64,000 bases of DNA from Cohnella rhizoplanae (lineage in GTDB: Bacteria; Bacillota; Bacilli; Paenibacillales; Paenibacillaceae). The notes below the pieces were generated by a model. It was not told the origin of the DNA. It made no database searches and saw only the letters and a program-made list of their open reading frames with translations. This document shows, one piece after another, positions 31,942-39,869 of the stretch. Location: positions 62,001 through 126,000 of the forward strand of contig NZ_CAOJCN010000016.1 in the NCBI RefSeq assembly GCF_948329515.1, written 5' to 3'. A program made the position numbers and the translations under genes. Positions within the stretch are counted from its first letter, which is position 1; the number at the start of each line of letters is the position of its first letter.

Positions 31942-34203
31942 ATGATCGTACTGGAAAATGAACGGCTGCGGCTGACGTTGGACGCGCGCGGCGGCGCGAT
32001 CCGGGGCCTCCGCGACCTGGGCAGCGGCATCGACTACATCGCGGACACCGGCGGCGCGCCGGCCGTCGCGTTCCGGCTGGAGACCGACGAAGGCTTCGAG
32101 GAAGCTTTCGAAGCTTTCGAATGGTCGATGGCCGGCGAAGCTGCGCAGGGCGCGGCGCGCGGCGTCTCGCTCGTCTGGCGGACGGCCGGCGGCATCACGG
32201 TGCGCGCGGAGATCGAGCTGGCCGCCGGAGAGGAGACGCTGCGGTTCCGCTGCCGGGCGGACAATCCGCCGCACGGTCGTCTGCACAGTCTGGAGTACCC
32301 GGTATTCCCCGATCTCGCGCCGATTACGGCGGGCGGAGAACGGGACTATATCGCGCATCCGTTCGCGACGGGCGTCCTGGTGCGCAATCCGATGGCGCAT
32401 TTCTCGGCGAACGGCGCCGGTCTCCGGTACATGCCGTATCCCGAGTGCTTTTCCGGCGCTTCGATGCAGTTCTTCGCCTATTGGGGCGCGGGCAGAGGCG
32501 GATTGTACTTCGCCGCGCTCGACGGCAACGGGCATCCCAAGTGGCTAAACTTCTACAAGAACGGCGGCGGTCTGCTCGAAGCGTCCTTCATCCACGGATG
32601 CGAGGATATCGGTCCGGCCAAGGGCATCGCGCCGCCGTACGAAGTGCAGGCGGTCCTTCTGGGCGGGGAGGGCTGGCACGAAGCGGCGGACCGGTACAGG
32701 GAGTGGGCGGAGCGCCAACCTTGGTGCGCGAAGGGCAAGCTCGCGGACCGGGAGGACGAGGACGGCGCATGGCTGCACAGAGACATGGGAGCGGCTACGT
32801 TCGGCATCAACGCGGGCTCGGACCGGACGGCCTGGCTGCATGCTTACCATGCGCGCATCCGCACCCCGATGTTCCATGTGCTCGGACCCGATTGGACCCG
32901 CGCGCCCCAGACGTTCGGGAGCGGCGTGCCCGGCGGCATGGCCGACTGGTTCCCGACCCGCTTCAACCGCGCCAATCTGGATGTCATGCAGCAATACGGC
33001 GACAAGTACGCGCCGTTCGAATTCGACTATCTGTATCACTTCGAAGGCGCCGACGGCGAGCTGGGCCGCGCTGCAGCGCAGCGGTTTCCGGACAACAAGA
33101 AGAGCATCGACGCGTACCGGTTTCCTTTCCTCTGCCCCGCGCATCCGTACGCGCACGATTTTCACGTGCGCCGCGACGCGGAGCTCGCGCGGACCGTTGA
33201 CGTCGACGCGATCTATTACGACATATCGGCCAACAACATCCTCAAGGTCTGCATGGACGAGAGCCATGGCCATCCGGTCGGGGCCGGGCGCGCGATCGAG
33301 GAGGCGTACCGCCGCAATTACGCGGACACGAAGGCGGCCATGGGCGGCATCGCCGGGCGGTACGTGCCGATGGGTACGGAGATGATGAACGAGACGATGC
33401 TGGGCCTGATCGACTTCTATCAGGCGCGGGCGGGAGGCCAGCCGGCCGCGCCGCTGGAGCTCTATCCGCTGCGCGACCTGATCAAGAGCGGGGACGCGGA
33501 GCTGATCCCGCTGTTCGCCTACGTATACCACGACTACGGCATTCTGCGCCTCGACGGGTGGGGCAAGCTCGCGCGGGAGATCGGCGATCTGTACTACTAC
33601 ACGGTCGCTCGCACGTATCTATGGGGCGGCCTGTACGAGCTCAACTACGAATACAGCCCGATGGAGTCGCTGGACGGCGCGGAGAACGCGCCGGAGGAGC
33701 ACTATTATACGTTCGAGCCGAGAGGCTACGCCTTCGACGACGCCCGGGCGGATTATCTCGGCGTCTACGCGAGGCTTCGCGTAGGCGCGGCCAACAAGTA
33801 CTGGGCGTTCGGCCGGATGCTGCGCCCGCTCGCATTCGAGCCGCCGCGGCTCGCGCTGGATTGGTTCCATTACAATCACGGCACCGATTCGCCCGAGTAC
33901 AACGACGCGGGCACGCTGACGGTCGATGCCGTCGTCCACGCGGCCTGGCGTTACAAGGAGGACAGCGTCGGGCTGTTTTTCGCCAATGCGAGCGGCGATC
34001 CGCAGCGGATCAGCGCGAGGCTAGATCCCGCCGACTACGGGATGACGCGGATCGAGGTCTCCGTGCACGGCGCGGAGACGACGGACGTCCCCATGCTCGA
34101 GCGCGGCCCGGACGGCAGCGCGAAGTTCGCGATCCCGGCGCGGTCGATCCTCCTGATCGAGCTGTCCGGTCCGATTCAGGGCGGAGGCGTAGACGTAAGA
34201 TAA
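31942..34203 (+). CDS. DUF6259-like putative glycoside hydrolase
   Basis: 753 residues, no signal peptide. An N-terminal beta-sandwich (MIVLENERLRLTLDARGGAI) is followed by a central domain that looks like a TIM barrel and a C-terminal beta domain. The layout resembles DUF6259 proteins and, distantly, clan GH-D/GH31-type enzymes. In the barrel, VDAIYYDISANN and VPMGTEMMNETMLG supply conserved acidic residues that could be the nucleophile and acid/base; this is inference. GGGGAGGCGG precedes the ATG. As part of the importer operon it probably processes the imported oligosaccharide. No activity has, to my knowledge, been assigned to the family. Confidence 0.7.
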   Translation: MIVLENERLRLTLDARGGAIRGLRDLGSGIDYIADTGGAPAVAFRLETDEGFEEAFEAFEWSMAGEAAQGAARGVSLVWRTAGGITVRAEIELAAGEETLRFRCRADNPPHGRLHSLEYPVFPDLAPITAGGERDYIAHPFATGVLVRNPMAHFSANGAGLRYMPYPECFSGASMQFFAYWGAGRGGLYFAALDGNGHPKWLNFYKNGGGLLEASFIHGCEDIGPAKGIAPPYEVQAVLLGGEGWHEAADRYREWAERQPWCAKGKLADREDEDGAWLHRDMGAATFGINAGSDRTAWLHAYHARIRTPMFHVLGPDWTRAPQTFGSGVPGGMADWFPTRFNRANLDVMQQYGDKYAPFEFDYLYHFEGADGELGRAAAQRFPDNKKSIDAYRFPFLCPAHPYAHDFHVRRDAELARTVDVDAIYYDISANNILKVCMDESHGHPVGAGRAIEEAYRRNYADTKAAMGGIAGRYVPMGTEMMNETMLGLIDFYQARAGGQPAAPLELYPLRDLIKSGDAELIPLFAYVYHDYGILRLDGWGKLAREIGDLYYYTVARTYLWGGLYELNYEYSPMESLDGAENAPEEHYYTFEPRGYAFDDARADYLGVYARLRVGAANKYWAFGRMLRPLAFEPPRLALDWFHYNHGTDSPEYNDAGTLTVDAVVHAAWRYKEDSVGLFFANASGDPQRISARLDPADYGMTRIEVSVHGAETTDVPMLERGPDGSAKFAIPARSILLIELSGPIQGGGVDVR

Positions 34204-34321
34204 ACGTAAGGGTTATCGAGTGACCGCGCCAGGTGCGGACCAAGATTCGCCGGCGCGATTGCCGGCGAGCGGGGACCGGCGCAGCATTCCTTGCGCTGGG
34301 CGCAGACAGGAGGCCTGCCGT

Positions 34322-36364
34322 TTGAAGCAGACCGAATTAACAGGCTATTTCGCAGGCAAGTTCGTCCGTCAGGTCCTGTGCGATACGCTCGGAGGGGCGT
34401 CGTCGGAGGTGACGGTCGATTCGCACAACGGCGACACGATGCATTGCACGCTAACTTTCTCCCTCGGCGCGCCGACCCGTCAGGATGACTGGCGCCTGCG
34501 CGTAGAGCCGGCCTTCGAGCCGAATTTCCGCTGGGCGCCTCATCTGACGCCGACCGACCGGCACGTGATCGACCGGCATTGCTTCCGCTCGCCCGCGCTT
34601 ATCGTCGGGGACGGGCTGCGGACGATGATCCTGATCCCGGATCTCGACCTGCTCGCCGCGGATGCGCCGGTCGGATGGTACATGGACCTGGACGCGCCGC
34701 GCAATGCGCTCACGCTCGGCATGAGCCGCAGCAGGCCGGAGGAGCATGTGCTCTTCGTCCGCGAGCCGGGAGCGGCCTACCCCGCGGGGACGGTCCGGAT
34801 CGGCTTCTATCTCATGACGTTCGAGGACGAGGCGGTCGCTGCGGATCCTTGGCGTCCCGCGCTCGCCTTCCTGTGGCGGCGGTGGGGTTCGCCGCGGATG
34901 CGGGCCGGCGCGCCTGAGACGGGGCCGCTCCTGCGGTACGTCGAGCGGACGTACGACTGGGCGTTCGACCACTGGGCGGACGCCGTCTGGCAGCAATTCG
35001 AGCAGGACGGACGGGAGGTCGGCGCTTGCGCTTTTATCGTCGACGCGAGCCAGAGTCCGAACTTCCCCGGTCCGGCCAGCGAACGGGAGCCCCGCTCGGT
35101 CTGGAACCAGGCCTGGTTCAGCTCGCTGCGGTCCGCGTCGGGCATGTACCGCCACGCCCGCAGGACCGGAGACGCCGATCTGCTCCGCCGCGCGCGCATG
35201 GCCAAGGAGCTCGCGCTCTCCGCGCCACGGCGGGAAGGGCTGTTCCCGTCGGTCATCGCGACGGAGATGGAGCGCGTCCGGGCGCCGGACGGGACGGAGG
35301 TTAACCGCTCGCGGGGCTGGGAGGAGGCGTTCTGGGGCAACTCGAACCGCAATCCGCAGTTCCCGTGGACGCGCGGCGGCACGATCCGGGAGGCGCCGTA
35401 CCATATCCTCGACATGAGCTGGACCGCGCTCCTCATGCTGCGGTGGTACCGGGACCTGGAGCGCGACGAGCGGCTGCTCGATTACGCGCGATCCTACGCG
35501 GAAGCGCTGCTCGCTCTGCAGGACGCCGAAGGGTATTTTCCCGCCTGGCTGGAGCAATCCTCCCTGCGTCCGCTCCCGGAGCTGGCGCAGTCGCCGGAGA
35601 CCTCGATGTCCGTCACGTTCCTGCTGGCGCTCTGGGAGATCGTACCCGAGGCCCGATACAAGGACGCCGCGCTGAGGGCGATGGACGCCGTGCTCGGGGA
35701 GATCGTGCCGGCGGGCAGATGGGAGGACTTCGAGACGTATTGGTCCTGCTGTCCCTACGGCGCGGAGGAGCTGCAGGGTCGGCGGGTCGCGCGCAACGGC
35801 ATGTTCAAGCAGTGCAACCTGTCGATGTTCTGGACGGCAGAGGCGCTGCATGCGAGCTGGCGGACGACCGGCGAGAGGCGCTATCTCGCGGGCGGCGAGC
35901 GGTGTTTGGACGAGCTGCTGATGACGCAGGCGTCCTGGCAGCCGCCCTATATCTTCGTCGAGGCGCTCGGCGGCTTCGGCGTCATGAACGCGGACGGCGA
36001 ATGGAACGACGCGCGCCAGAGCCTGTTCGCGGAGCTGATCCTCCGGTACGGCATGGAGCTGGACCGGATCGAATACATCGAGCGGGGCGTCGCTGCGCTG
36101 CGCGCGTCCTTCGTCATGATGTACGCGCCCGAGAACGCGAAGACGCGCGCGCAGTGGGAGCGGGCCTTTCCCTTTTTCGGAGAGAAGGACTACGGCTTCA
36201 TGATGGAGAACTACGGGCACGGCGGGCAGACGGGGCCGGACGGCTTGGGGATGGGCAGCTTCACGATCTTCGACTGGGGCAACGGCGCAGCGGCCGAAGC
36301 GTACCTGCGCATCCGGGACCGGCTGGGGGATGAGCTGGAGCGGCGCTACGGGCTCAGCTTGTGA
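34322..36364 (+). CDS. Large protein of unknown function, probable (alpha/alpha) barrel hydrolase
   Basis: 680 residues, no signal peptide. The first 200 residues are beta-rich. From about residue 220 there are repeated helical hairpins such as MLRWYRDLERDERLLDYARS and ALHASWRTTGERRYLAGGER, the pattern of an (alpha/alpha)6 or (alpha/alpha)7 barrel seen in lyases, GH88/GH105 and GH127-like enzymes. Conserved-looking aromatic and acidic clusters are VNRSRGWEEAFWGNSNRNPQ, WSCCPYGAEEL and GHGGQTGPDG. I cannot place it in a named family. TTG at 34322 is the start, 8 nt after AGGAGG. Its position between the DUF6259 gene and lacI says it belongs to the glycan pathway. Confidence 0.75.
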   Translation: MKQTELTGYFAGKFVRQVLCDTLGGASSEVTVDSHNGDTMHCTLTFSLGAPTRQDDWRLRVEPAFEPNFRWAPHLTPTDRHVIDRHCFRSPALIVGDGLRTMILIPDLDLLAADAPVGWYMDLDAPRNALTLGMSRSRPEEHVLFVREPGAAYPAGTVRIGFYLMTFEDEAVAADPWRPALAFLWRRWGSPRMRAGAPETGPLLRYVERTYDWAFDHWADAVWQQFEQDGREVGACAFIVDASQSPNFPGPASEREPRSVWNQAWFSSLRSASGMYRHARRTGDADLLRRARMAKELALSAPRREGLFPSVIATEMERVRAPDGTEVNRSRGWEEAFWGNSNRNPQFPWTRGGTIREAPYHILDMSWTALLMLRWYRDLERDERLLDYARSYAEALLALQDAEGYFPAWLEQSSLRPLPELAQSPETSMSVTFLLALWEIVPEARYKDAALRAMDAVLGEIVPAGRWEDFETYWSCCPYGAEELQGRRVARNGMFKQCNLSMFWTAEALHASWRTTGERRYLAGGERCLDELLMTQASWQPPYIFVEALGGFGVMNADGEWNDARQSLFAELILRYGMELDRIEYIERGVAALRASFVMMYAPENAKTRAQWERAFPFFGEKDYGFMMENYGHGGQTGPDGLGMGSFTIFDWGNGAAAEAYLRIRDRLGDELERRYGLSL

Positions 36365-36417
36365 CCGCTCGGCATGATGTGCGGGGTCGCAACGAGGGAG
36401 GAGGAAGGAGGACCGCG

Positions 36418-37482
36418 GTGGATAAGCATACGATTTATCATATCGCCGACCGGGTCGGCATGTCGCCTTCCACGGTGTCGCGCGCCCTGTCCGGCCGAGG
36501 CTACTGCGGTCCGAAGACGAAGGAGAAGATCCTGGCGGTCGCCAAGGAGCTCGACTATGCCCCGGACAACGCGGCCAAGATGCTCAAGATGGGCAGGACC
36601 AACAAGATCATTTTCGCCGTTCCCGACATCTGCAACCCCTTCTACTTCGACATGATCAACGGCATCAACCAGGTGCTGGAGGCGCACGGGTACCTGATGA
36701 TCCTCATTTATACGAAGCACAGCCTGCAGGACGAGCTCAAGGCGATTCAGAATTTGCGCGAAAAGGTCGCGGACGGCATGATCATGGTCTCCTTCAACTT
36801 CTGCGAGGACAACATCGGCGCGATCAACGCGGCGAACGCGCCCGTCGTGCTCACCAACGCCTACCGGTCCCCGCAGGGAGGCGATCGCTTCGACTACGTC
36901 TATGTGGATACGTACGAGGGCATCCGGCTGGCAACGGCGCATCTGCTGGATCAGGGGATCGAGCGGATCGCCTACCTGGGCGGCAGTCTGAGCGAGCAGA
37001 CCGGCTACCAGCGATTTTGCGGGTATCGCGAGGCGATGCGGGAGGCGGGCTTGCCGATCGCGGACGCGCTCGTCGCCGAGTCGGACTATACGGAGAAGGG
37101 CGGTTACTTGACCGCCCGGTCTTGGTTCGAGGGGCCGGACCGGCCCCAAGGCATCGTGGCCGCCAACGACCTCATGGCGATCGGCATCATGAAGGCGTGC
37201 GAGGAGGCGGGCTTGCGCATACCGGAGGACGTGACCGTCGTCGGCATGGACAATCTGGACATCGCCTCCAGGGTGTATCCTAAGCTGACGTCCGTGGCGA
37301 TGCAACAGGAGGAGATCGGGAGGCAAGCCGCCGAGGTGCTCATGCGGCGTCTGCAGGGCGACCGTTCGCGCCAGCAGGGCGTCCGGCTGGCCCCGGCGCT
37401 GGTCGTGCGGGAGTCGAGCATGCGGGCGGCGGGTGTGCGGGTGCCGGATATGCAGGTGCTGGGCATGCAGGAGCAGGAATAA
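36418..37482 (+). CDS. LacI-family transcriptional regulator of the GH172/DUF4185 locus
   Basis: 354 residues. The N-terminal helix-turn-helix and hinge are clear: TIYHIADRVGMSPSTVSRAL, then NAAKMLK. The periplasmic-binding-protein-like sensor domain follows (VFAVPDICNPFYFDMINGIN type segments, GIVAANDLMAIGIMKACEEA). The GTG at 36418 follows GGAAGGAGG. It is the last gene of the locus and is the best candidate to bind the paired TGCAATCGATTGCA operators at 26115 and 26212. Its effector is probably a mono- or disaccharide product of the pathway. The stop codon lies inside the first unit of tandem array 3. Confidence 0.93.
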   Translation: MDKHTIYHIADRVGMSPSTVSRALSGRGYCGPKTKEKILAVAKELDYAPDNAAKMLKMGRTNKIIFAVPDICNPFYFDMINGINQVLEAHGYLMILIYTKHSLQDELKAIQNLREKVADGMIMVSFNFCEDNIGAINAANAPVVLTNAYRSPQGGDRFDYVYVDTYEGIRLATAHLLDQGIERIAYLGGSLSEQTGYQRFCGYREAMREAGLPIADALVAESDYTEKGGYLTARSWFEGPDRPQGIVAANDLMAIGIMKACEEAGLRIPEDVTVVGMDNLDIASRVYPKLTSVAMQQEEIGRQAAEVLMRRLQGDRSRQQGVRLAPALVVRESSMRAAGVRVPDMQVLGMQEQE

Positions 37483-37760
37483 GGATGCGCCAGCGTCTTA
37501 TCGCGGCGGAAATGGCGGTTAGTGGCGGAATAAGAATGCAGCAGCGTCTTATTTCGGCGGAAGCGGCGGTTTGCGGCGGAATAAGAATGCGCCAGCGTCT
37601 TATCGCGGCGGATATGGCGGTTGGCGGCGGAATAAGAATGTGCCAGCGTCTTATCGCGGTGGAATTGGGGGTTGGCGGCGGAATAAGAATGTGTGAGCGT
37701 CTTATCGCGGCGGAAACGGCGGTTTGCGGCGGAATAAGAATGCGCCAGCGTCTTATTCGG
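37478..37760. repeat. Tandem array 3: 51-bp units with ATAAGA/TCTTAT hairpin
   Basis: AATAAG(A/G)ATG recurs at 37478, 37529, 37580, 37631, 37682 and 37733, exactly 51 bp apart every time. Each unit holds ATAAGA-N11-TCTTAT (for example 37530-37552) and a GGCGG-rich spacer. The first copy overlaps the lacI stop codon (GAATAA). The array ends at a strong terminator. Open frames through it are a by-product of the period. Confidence 0.95.
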
Positions 37761-37770
37761 GCAGCAGAAT

Positions 37771-37830
37771 GAGCAGCGCGACGTCCGGCCGGATATGAAG
37801 CCGGGGGGGACGTCGCGCCGCTCTTTTTTA
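37771..37830. terminator. Bidirectional terminator between lacI-type and SDR genes
   Basis: GAGC-A-GCGCGACGTCC pairs with GGACGTCGCGC-C-GCTC around a 21-nt loop, followed by six T on the plus strand. It ends 1-2 nt before the SDR stop codon on the other strand. Confidence 0.85.
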
Positions 37831-38613
37831 CTATAGCGCCGGGGCCGAGCCGCCGTCGATGTTGACCGCGGTGCCGGTGACGTAGGAGGCCGCGCCGGAT
37901 ACGAGGAAGGCGATCACGCGCGCCGCCTCCTCGGTGTCGCCGATGCGCCCGAGCGGGATGTTGTGCTTCGGATCGCGCGCATATTGCTCCCACGGGACGT
38001 CCGGCGCCTCGCGCCGCCACCGGGCTTCGAGCTGGCCGCTGCGGATAAGCCCGATGCAGACGGTATTCACGCGGATGCCGTCCGCCGCCAGGTCGCGGCT
38101 CAGCGCCTTGGTCAGCGCCAGGCCCGCCGCGCGGCTGACGGAGGTCGGGAGCGAGGCGGCGCCGGGCGTCTTGGCGAAGTTGGCCGTGACGTTGACGACG
38201 GCGCCGCCGCCGCTCCGCTTCAGGTACGGCAATGCCGACTGCGTGAAGCGGATCGCGCCGAACAGCTTCAGGTCCAGATCGTCGCGCCAGACGGCGGGCT
38301 CGACCTTTTCGAACGGCGCGGCGTTAGAGGCGCCTGCGTTGTTCACCAGAATATCGATGCCTCCGAAACGCTCCGCCGCCTTAACGACCGCATACTCCAC
38401 GTCGCTGTCGCTCGTGACGTCGGCTACGATCGCCAGCGCCTCATGTCCCGTTTTCTCCTTGATGAGCGCCTCCGCCTTCTCGAGCTCGTCCGCGCCGCGG
38501 GCGACGATGACGACGTTGGCGCCTTCCTCCGCCAGCAGCAGCGCCGTATGAAGCCCGATGCCCTTGCTCCCGCCCGTGACGATCGCGGTCTTGCCCTTCA
38601 ACCCTAAGTCCAT
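37831..38613 (-). CDS. Short-chain dehydrogenase/reductase with altered catalytic site
   Basis: 260 residues. The Rossmann start TAIVTGGSKGIGLHTALLLA and the NNAG motif (ILVNNAGASN) are normal, and the C-terminus YVTGTAVNIDGGS is typical. The active-site stretch, however, reads PTSVSRAAG where classical SDRs have PxYxxSKAA: the catalytic Tyr position is Thr/Ser and the Lys is Arg. The catalytic Ser position reads VNVTANF. It may still bind NAD(P) but use a different mechanism or have a non-catalytic role. The ATG at 38613 lies 2 nt after the GntR gene's stop, so the two are co-transcribed. Confidence 0.88.
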   Translation of the reverse strand: MDLGLKGKTAIVTGGSKGIGLHTALLLAEEGANVVIVARGADELEKAEALIKEKTGHEALAIVADVTSDSDVEYAVVKAAERFGGIDILVNNAGASNAAPFEKVEPAVWRDDLDLKLFGAIRFTQSALPYLKRSGGGAVVNVTANFAKTPGAASLPTSVSRAAGLALTKALSRDLAADGIRVNTVCIGLIRSGQLEARWRREAPDVPWEQYARDPKHNIPLGRIGDTEEAARVIAFLVSGAASYVTGTAVNIDGGSAPAL

Positions 38614-38615
38614 GA

Positions 38616-39386
38616 TTATTCCCCCTTCTCCTTCTCCTTCTGATGCGCGTCTGTCTCCGGTTGGCCCGCTTTTCGGCCCAGCGCGGTCTGCAATACCTTC
38701 TCCACCTTCGACAGGTGCAGCCCGATCCGCTCCGAAGCCCGGACGGCATCGCGCGCCTCGATTGCCTCGCAGATGCTCCGGTGCTCCTCCAGCAGACGGG
38801 ACGCCTCGGCCTGCTCCTGGTAGAACCATAGCTCCCGCGTCCGCCCGATCGTCTCGGACAGCCGCTGCGAGATCGAGTCCATCAGCTGGTTCAGCACCGG
38901 GTTGCCCGAGGCGGACGCGATCGCCTGATGGAACTCGAGATCGGCCCGCTCGCCGCCCGCCGGGTCGTCGTCGGCCAGCGCCGCCTCCATCCTCGCCAGA
39001 ATCGCGCGGAGCCTGGCCAGATCGTCTTCGCTTCGCTTCAAGGCGGCGAGCTCCGCGGTTCCCCGCTCGAGAATCTTGCGCACCTCCAGAATCTCCATCA
39101 CCGCCTCGGCGCCCTGGGACAAGTCCAAGAGCCCGGGGGCAGGCGCCTGCGGCAGGGCCTTGGCTGCGTAGGTGCCGCCGCCGTGCCGAACGTCCAGCCA
39201 GCCCATCGCCTTCAGCGCGCTGATCGCCTCGCGGATCGTGGAGCGGCCGACGCCGTAAGCTTCGGCCAGCTTTTCGAGCGAAGGGAGCTTCTGCCCGGGG
39301 ACCAGCTCGCCGCTCTCCAGCTGCCGTCTGATATCGCGCGACACGATCTCGTGTCCTTTTTGCGTCTCGATCTTGGTCGGTCGCAT
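38616..39386 (-). CDS. GntR-family (FadR/LutR subfamily) transcriptional regulator
   Basis: 256 residues. The winged helix at the N-terminus reads LPSLEKLAEAYGVGRSTIRE, and the C-terminal all-helical FCD domain carries the metal-binding acid/His positions (around DLEFHQAIASASGNPVL). FCD regulators usually respond to small hydroxy- or keto-acids such as lactate, glycolate or pyruvate. The ATG at 39386 has AAGGAG. It is first in a two-gene unit with the SDR. The palindrome GTCATC-A-GATGAC in front of glcD, 450 nt away, is a likely target. Confidence 0.92.
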   Translation of the reverse strand: MRPTKIETQKGHEIVSRDIRRQLESGELVPGQKLPSLEKLAEAYGVGRSTIREAISALKAMGWLDVRHGGGTYAAKALPQAPAPGLLDLSQGAEAVMEILEVRKILERGTAELAALKRSEDDLARLRAILARMEAALADDDPAGGERADLEFHQAIASASGNPVLNQLMDSISQRLSETIGRTRELWFYQEQAEASRLLEEHRSICEAIEARDAVRASERIGLHLSKVEKVLQTALGRKAGQPETDAHQKEKEKGE

Positions 39387-39502
39387 GCCTGTCGCTCCTT
39401 GCCTCGCGCTTGTTAGTCAATAGCATAAAACATTTAAGCGCAAAAGTCTTGCGAAGCAGGGGAGGCTCTGAACGCAGCAATTCCGGTAAAGTCCGGCGGC
39501 GC

Positions 39503-39528
39503 AAAAAAACCGCGGCAGACCGCCGCGG
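39503..39528 (-). terminator. Terminator of the small acidic protein gene
   Basis: Read on the minus strand: CCGCGGC-GGTCT-GCCGCGG followed by TTTTTTT. It lies 14 nt after the stop codon of the 56-codon gene, which supports that gene being real. Confidence 0.9.
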
Positions 39529-39541
39529 CTCGCTTCGAAGC

Positions 39542-39712
39542 TTATTTCTGTTCTTCGGCGGATTTGTGATTCGTGAAGGTTTCCTCCACCGAATCGATCA
39601 TTTCCTCCACCGCATCGTTCAACATATCGGTCGCCAGCAGGTCTTCCTGTCCGTCCGGCGTGGGGGTGGAAGCCTCGGTATAGGATTCGACGTCTCCGTC
39701 TTTGCGTATCAT
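39542..39712 (-). CDS. Small acidic protein, 56 residues, unknown function
   Basis: The ATG at 39712 has a full GAAAGGAGG ribosome binding site at normal distance, and a strong terminator follows the stop, so this short gene has its own complete expression signals. The protein is acidic, rich in Glu, Asp and Thr, with a predicted helix DMLNDAVEEMIDSVEETF in the second half. There is no signal peptide, cysteine or metal motif. It is divergent from glcD. I recognise no family; it could be a small regulatory or spore/stress protein. Confidence 0.75.
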   Translation of the reverse strand: MIRKDGDVESYTEASTPTPDGQEDLLATDMLNDAVEEMIDSVEETFTNHKSAEEQK

Positions 39713-39797
39713 GGGAATTCCTCCTTTCGTGTCATATTTAGAATTACCCAGACTAGACGCCCCATACCCAGCTCGGCGAACGCGGGATAAAAAGGCA

Positions 39798-39826
39798 TTT
39801 ACGAAAGGGAGAATTCCCGGTACAAT
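39798..39826 (+). promoter_or_regulatory. Promoter of glcDF
   Basis: TTTACG and TACAAT are separated by 17 nt, about 45 nt before the glcD start codon. A perfect palindrome begins 4 nt after the -10. Confidence 0.65.
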
Positions 39827-39830
39827 AAAA

Positions 39831-39843
39831 GTCATCAGATGAC
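39831..39843. promoter_or_regulatory. Operator palindrome GTCATC-A-GATGAC (LutR-like)
   Basis: Perfect 6-bp inverted repeat around one base, at about +1 to +12 of the glcDF promoter. It contains TCATC-N-GATGA, the form I recall for Bacillus LutR, and fits the general GntR-family pattern. The nearby FadR/LutR-type repressor is the natural partner. Confidence 0.7.
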
Positions 39844-39869
39844 CTGAACAATTAGGGGTGAAATGGAAG

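Noticed and set aside
37485..37772. Open frame of 95 codons through array 3
   Set aside because: Same effect of the 51-bp period; it starts inside a repeat unit and has no ribosome binding site.
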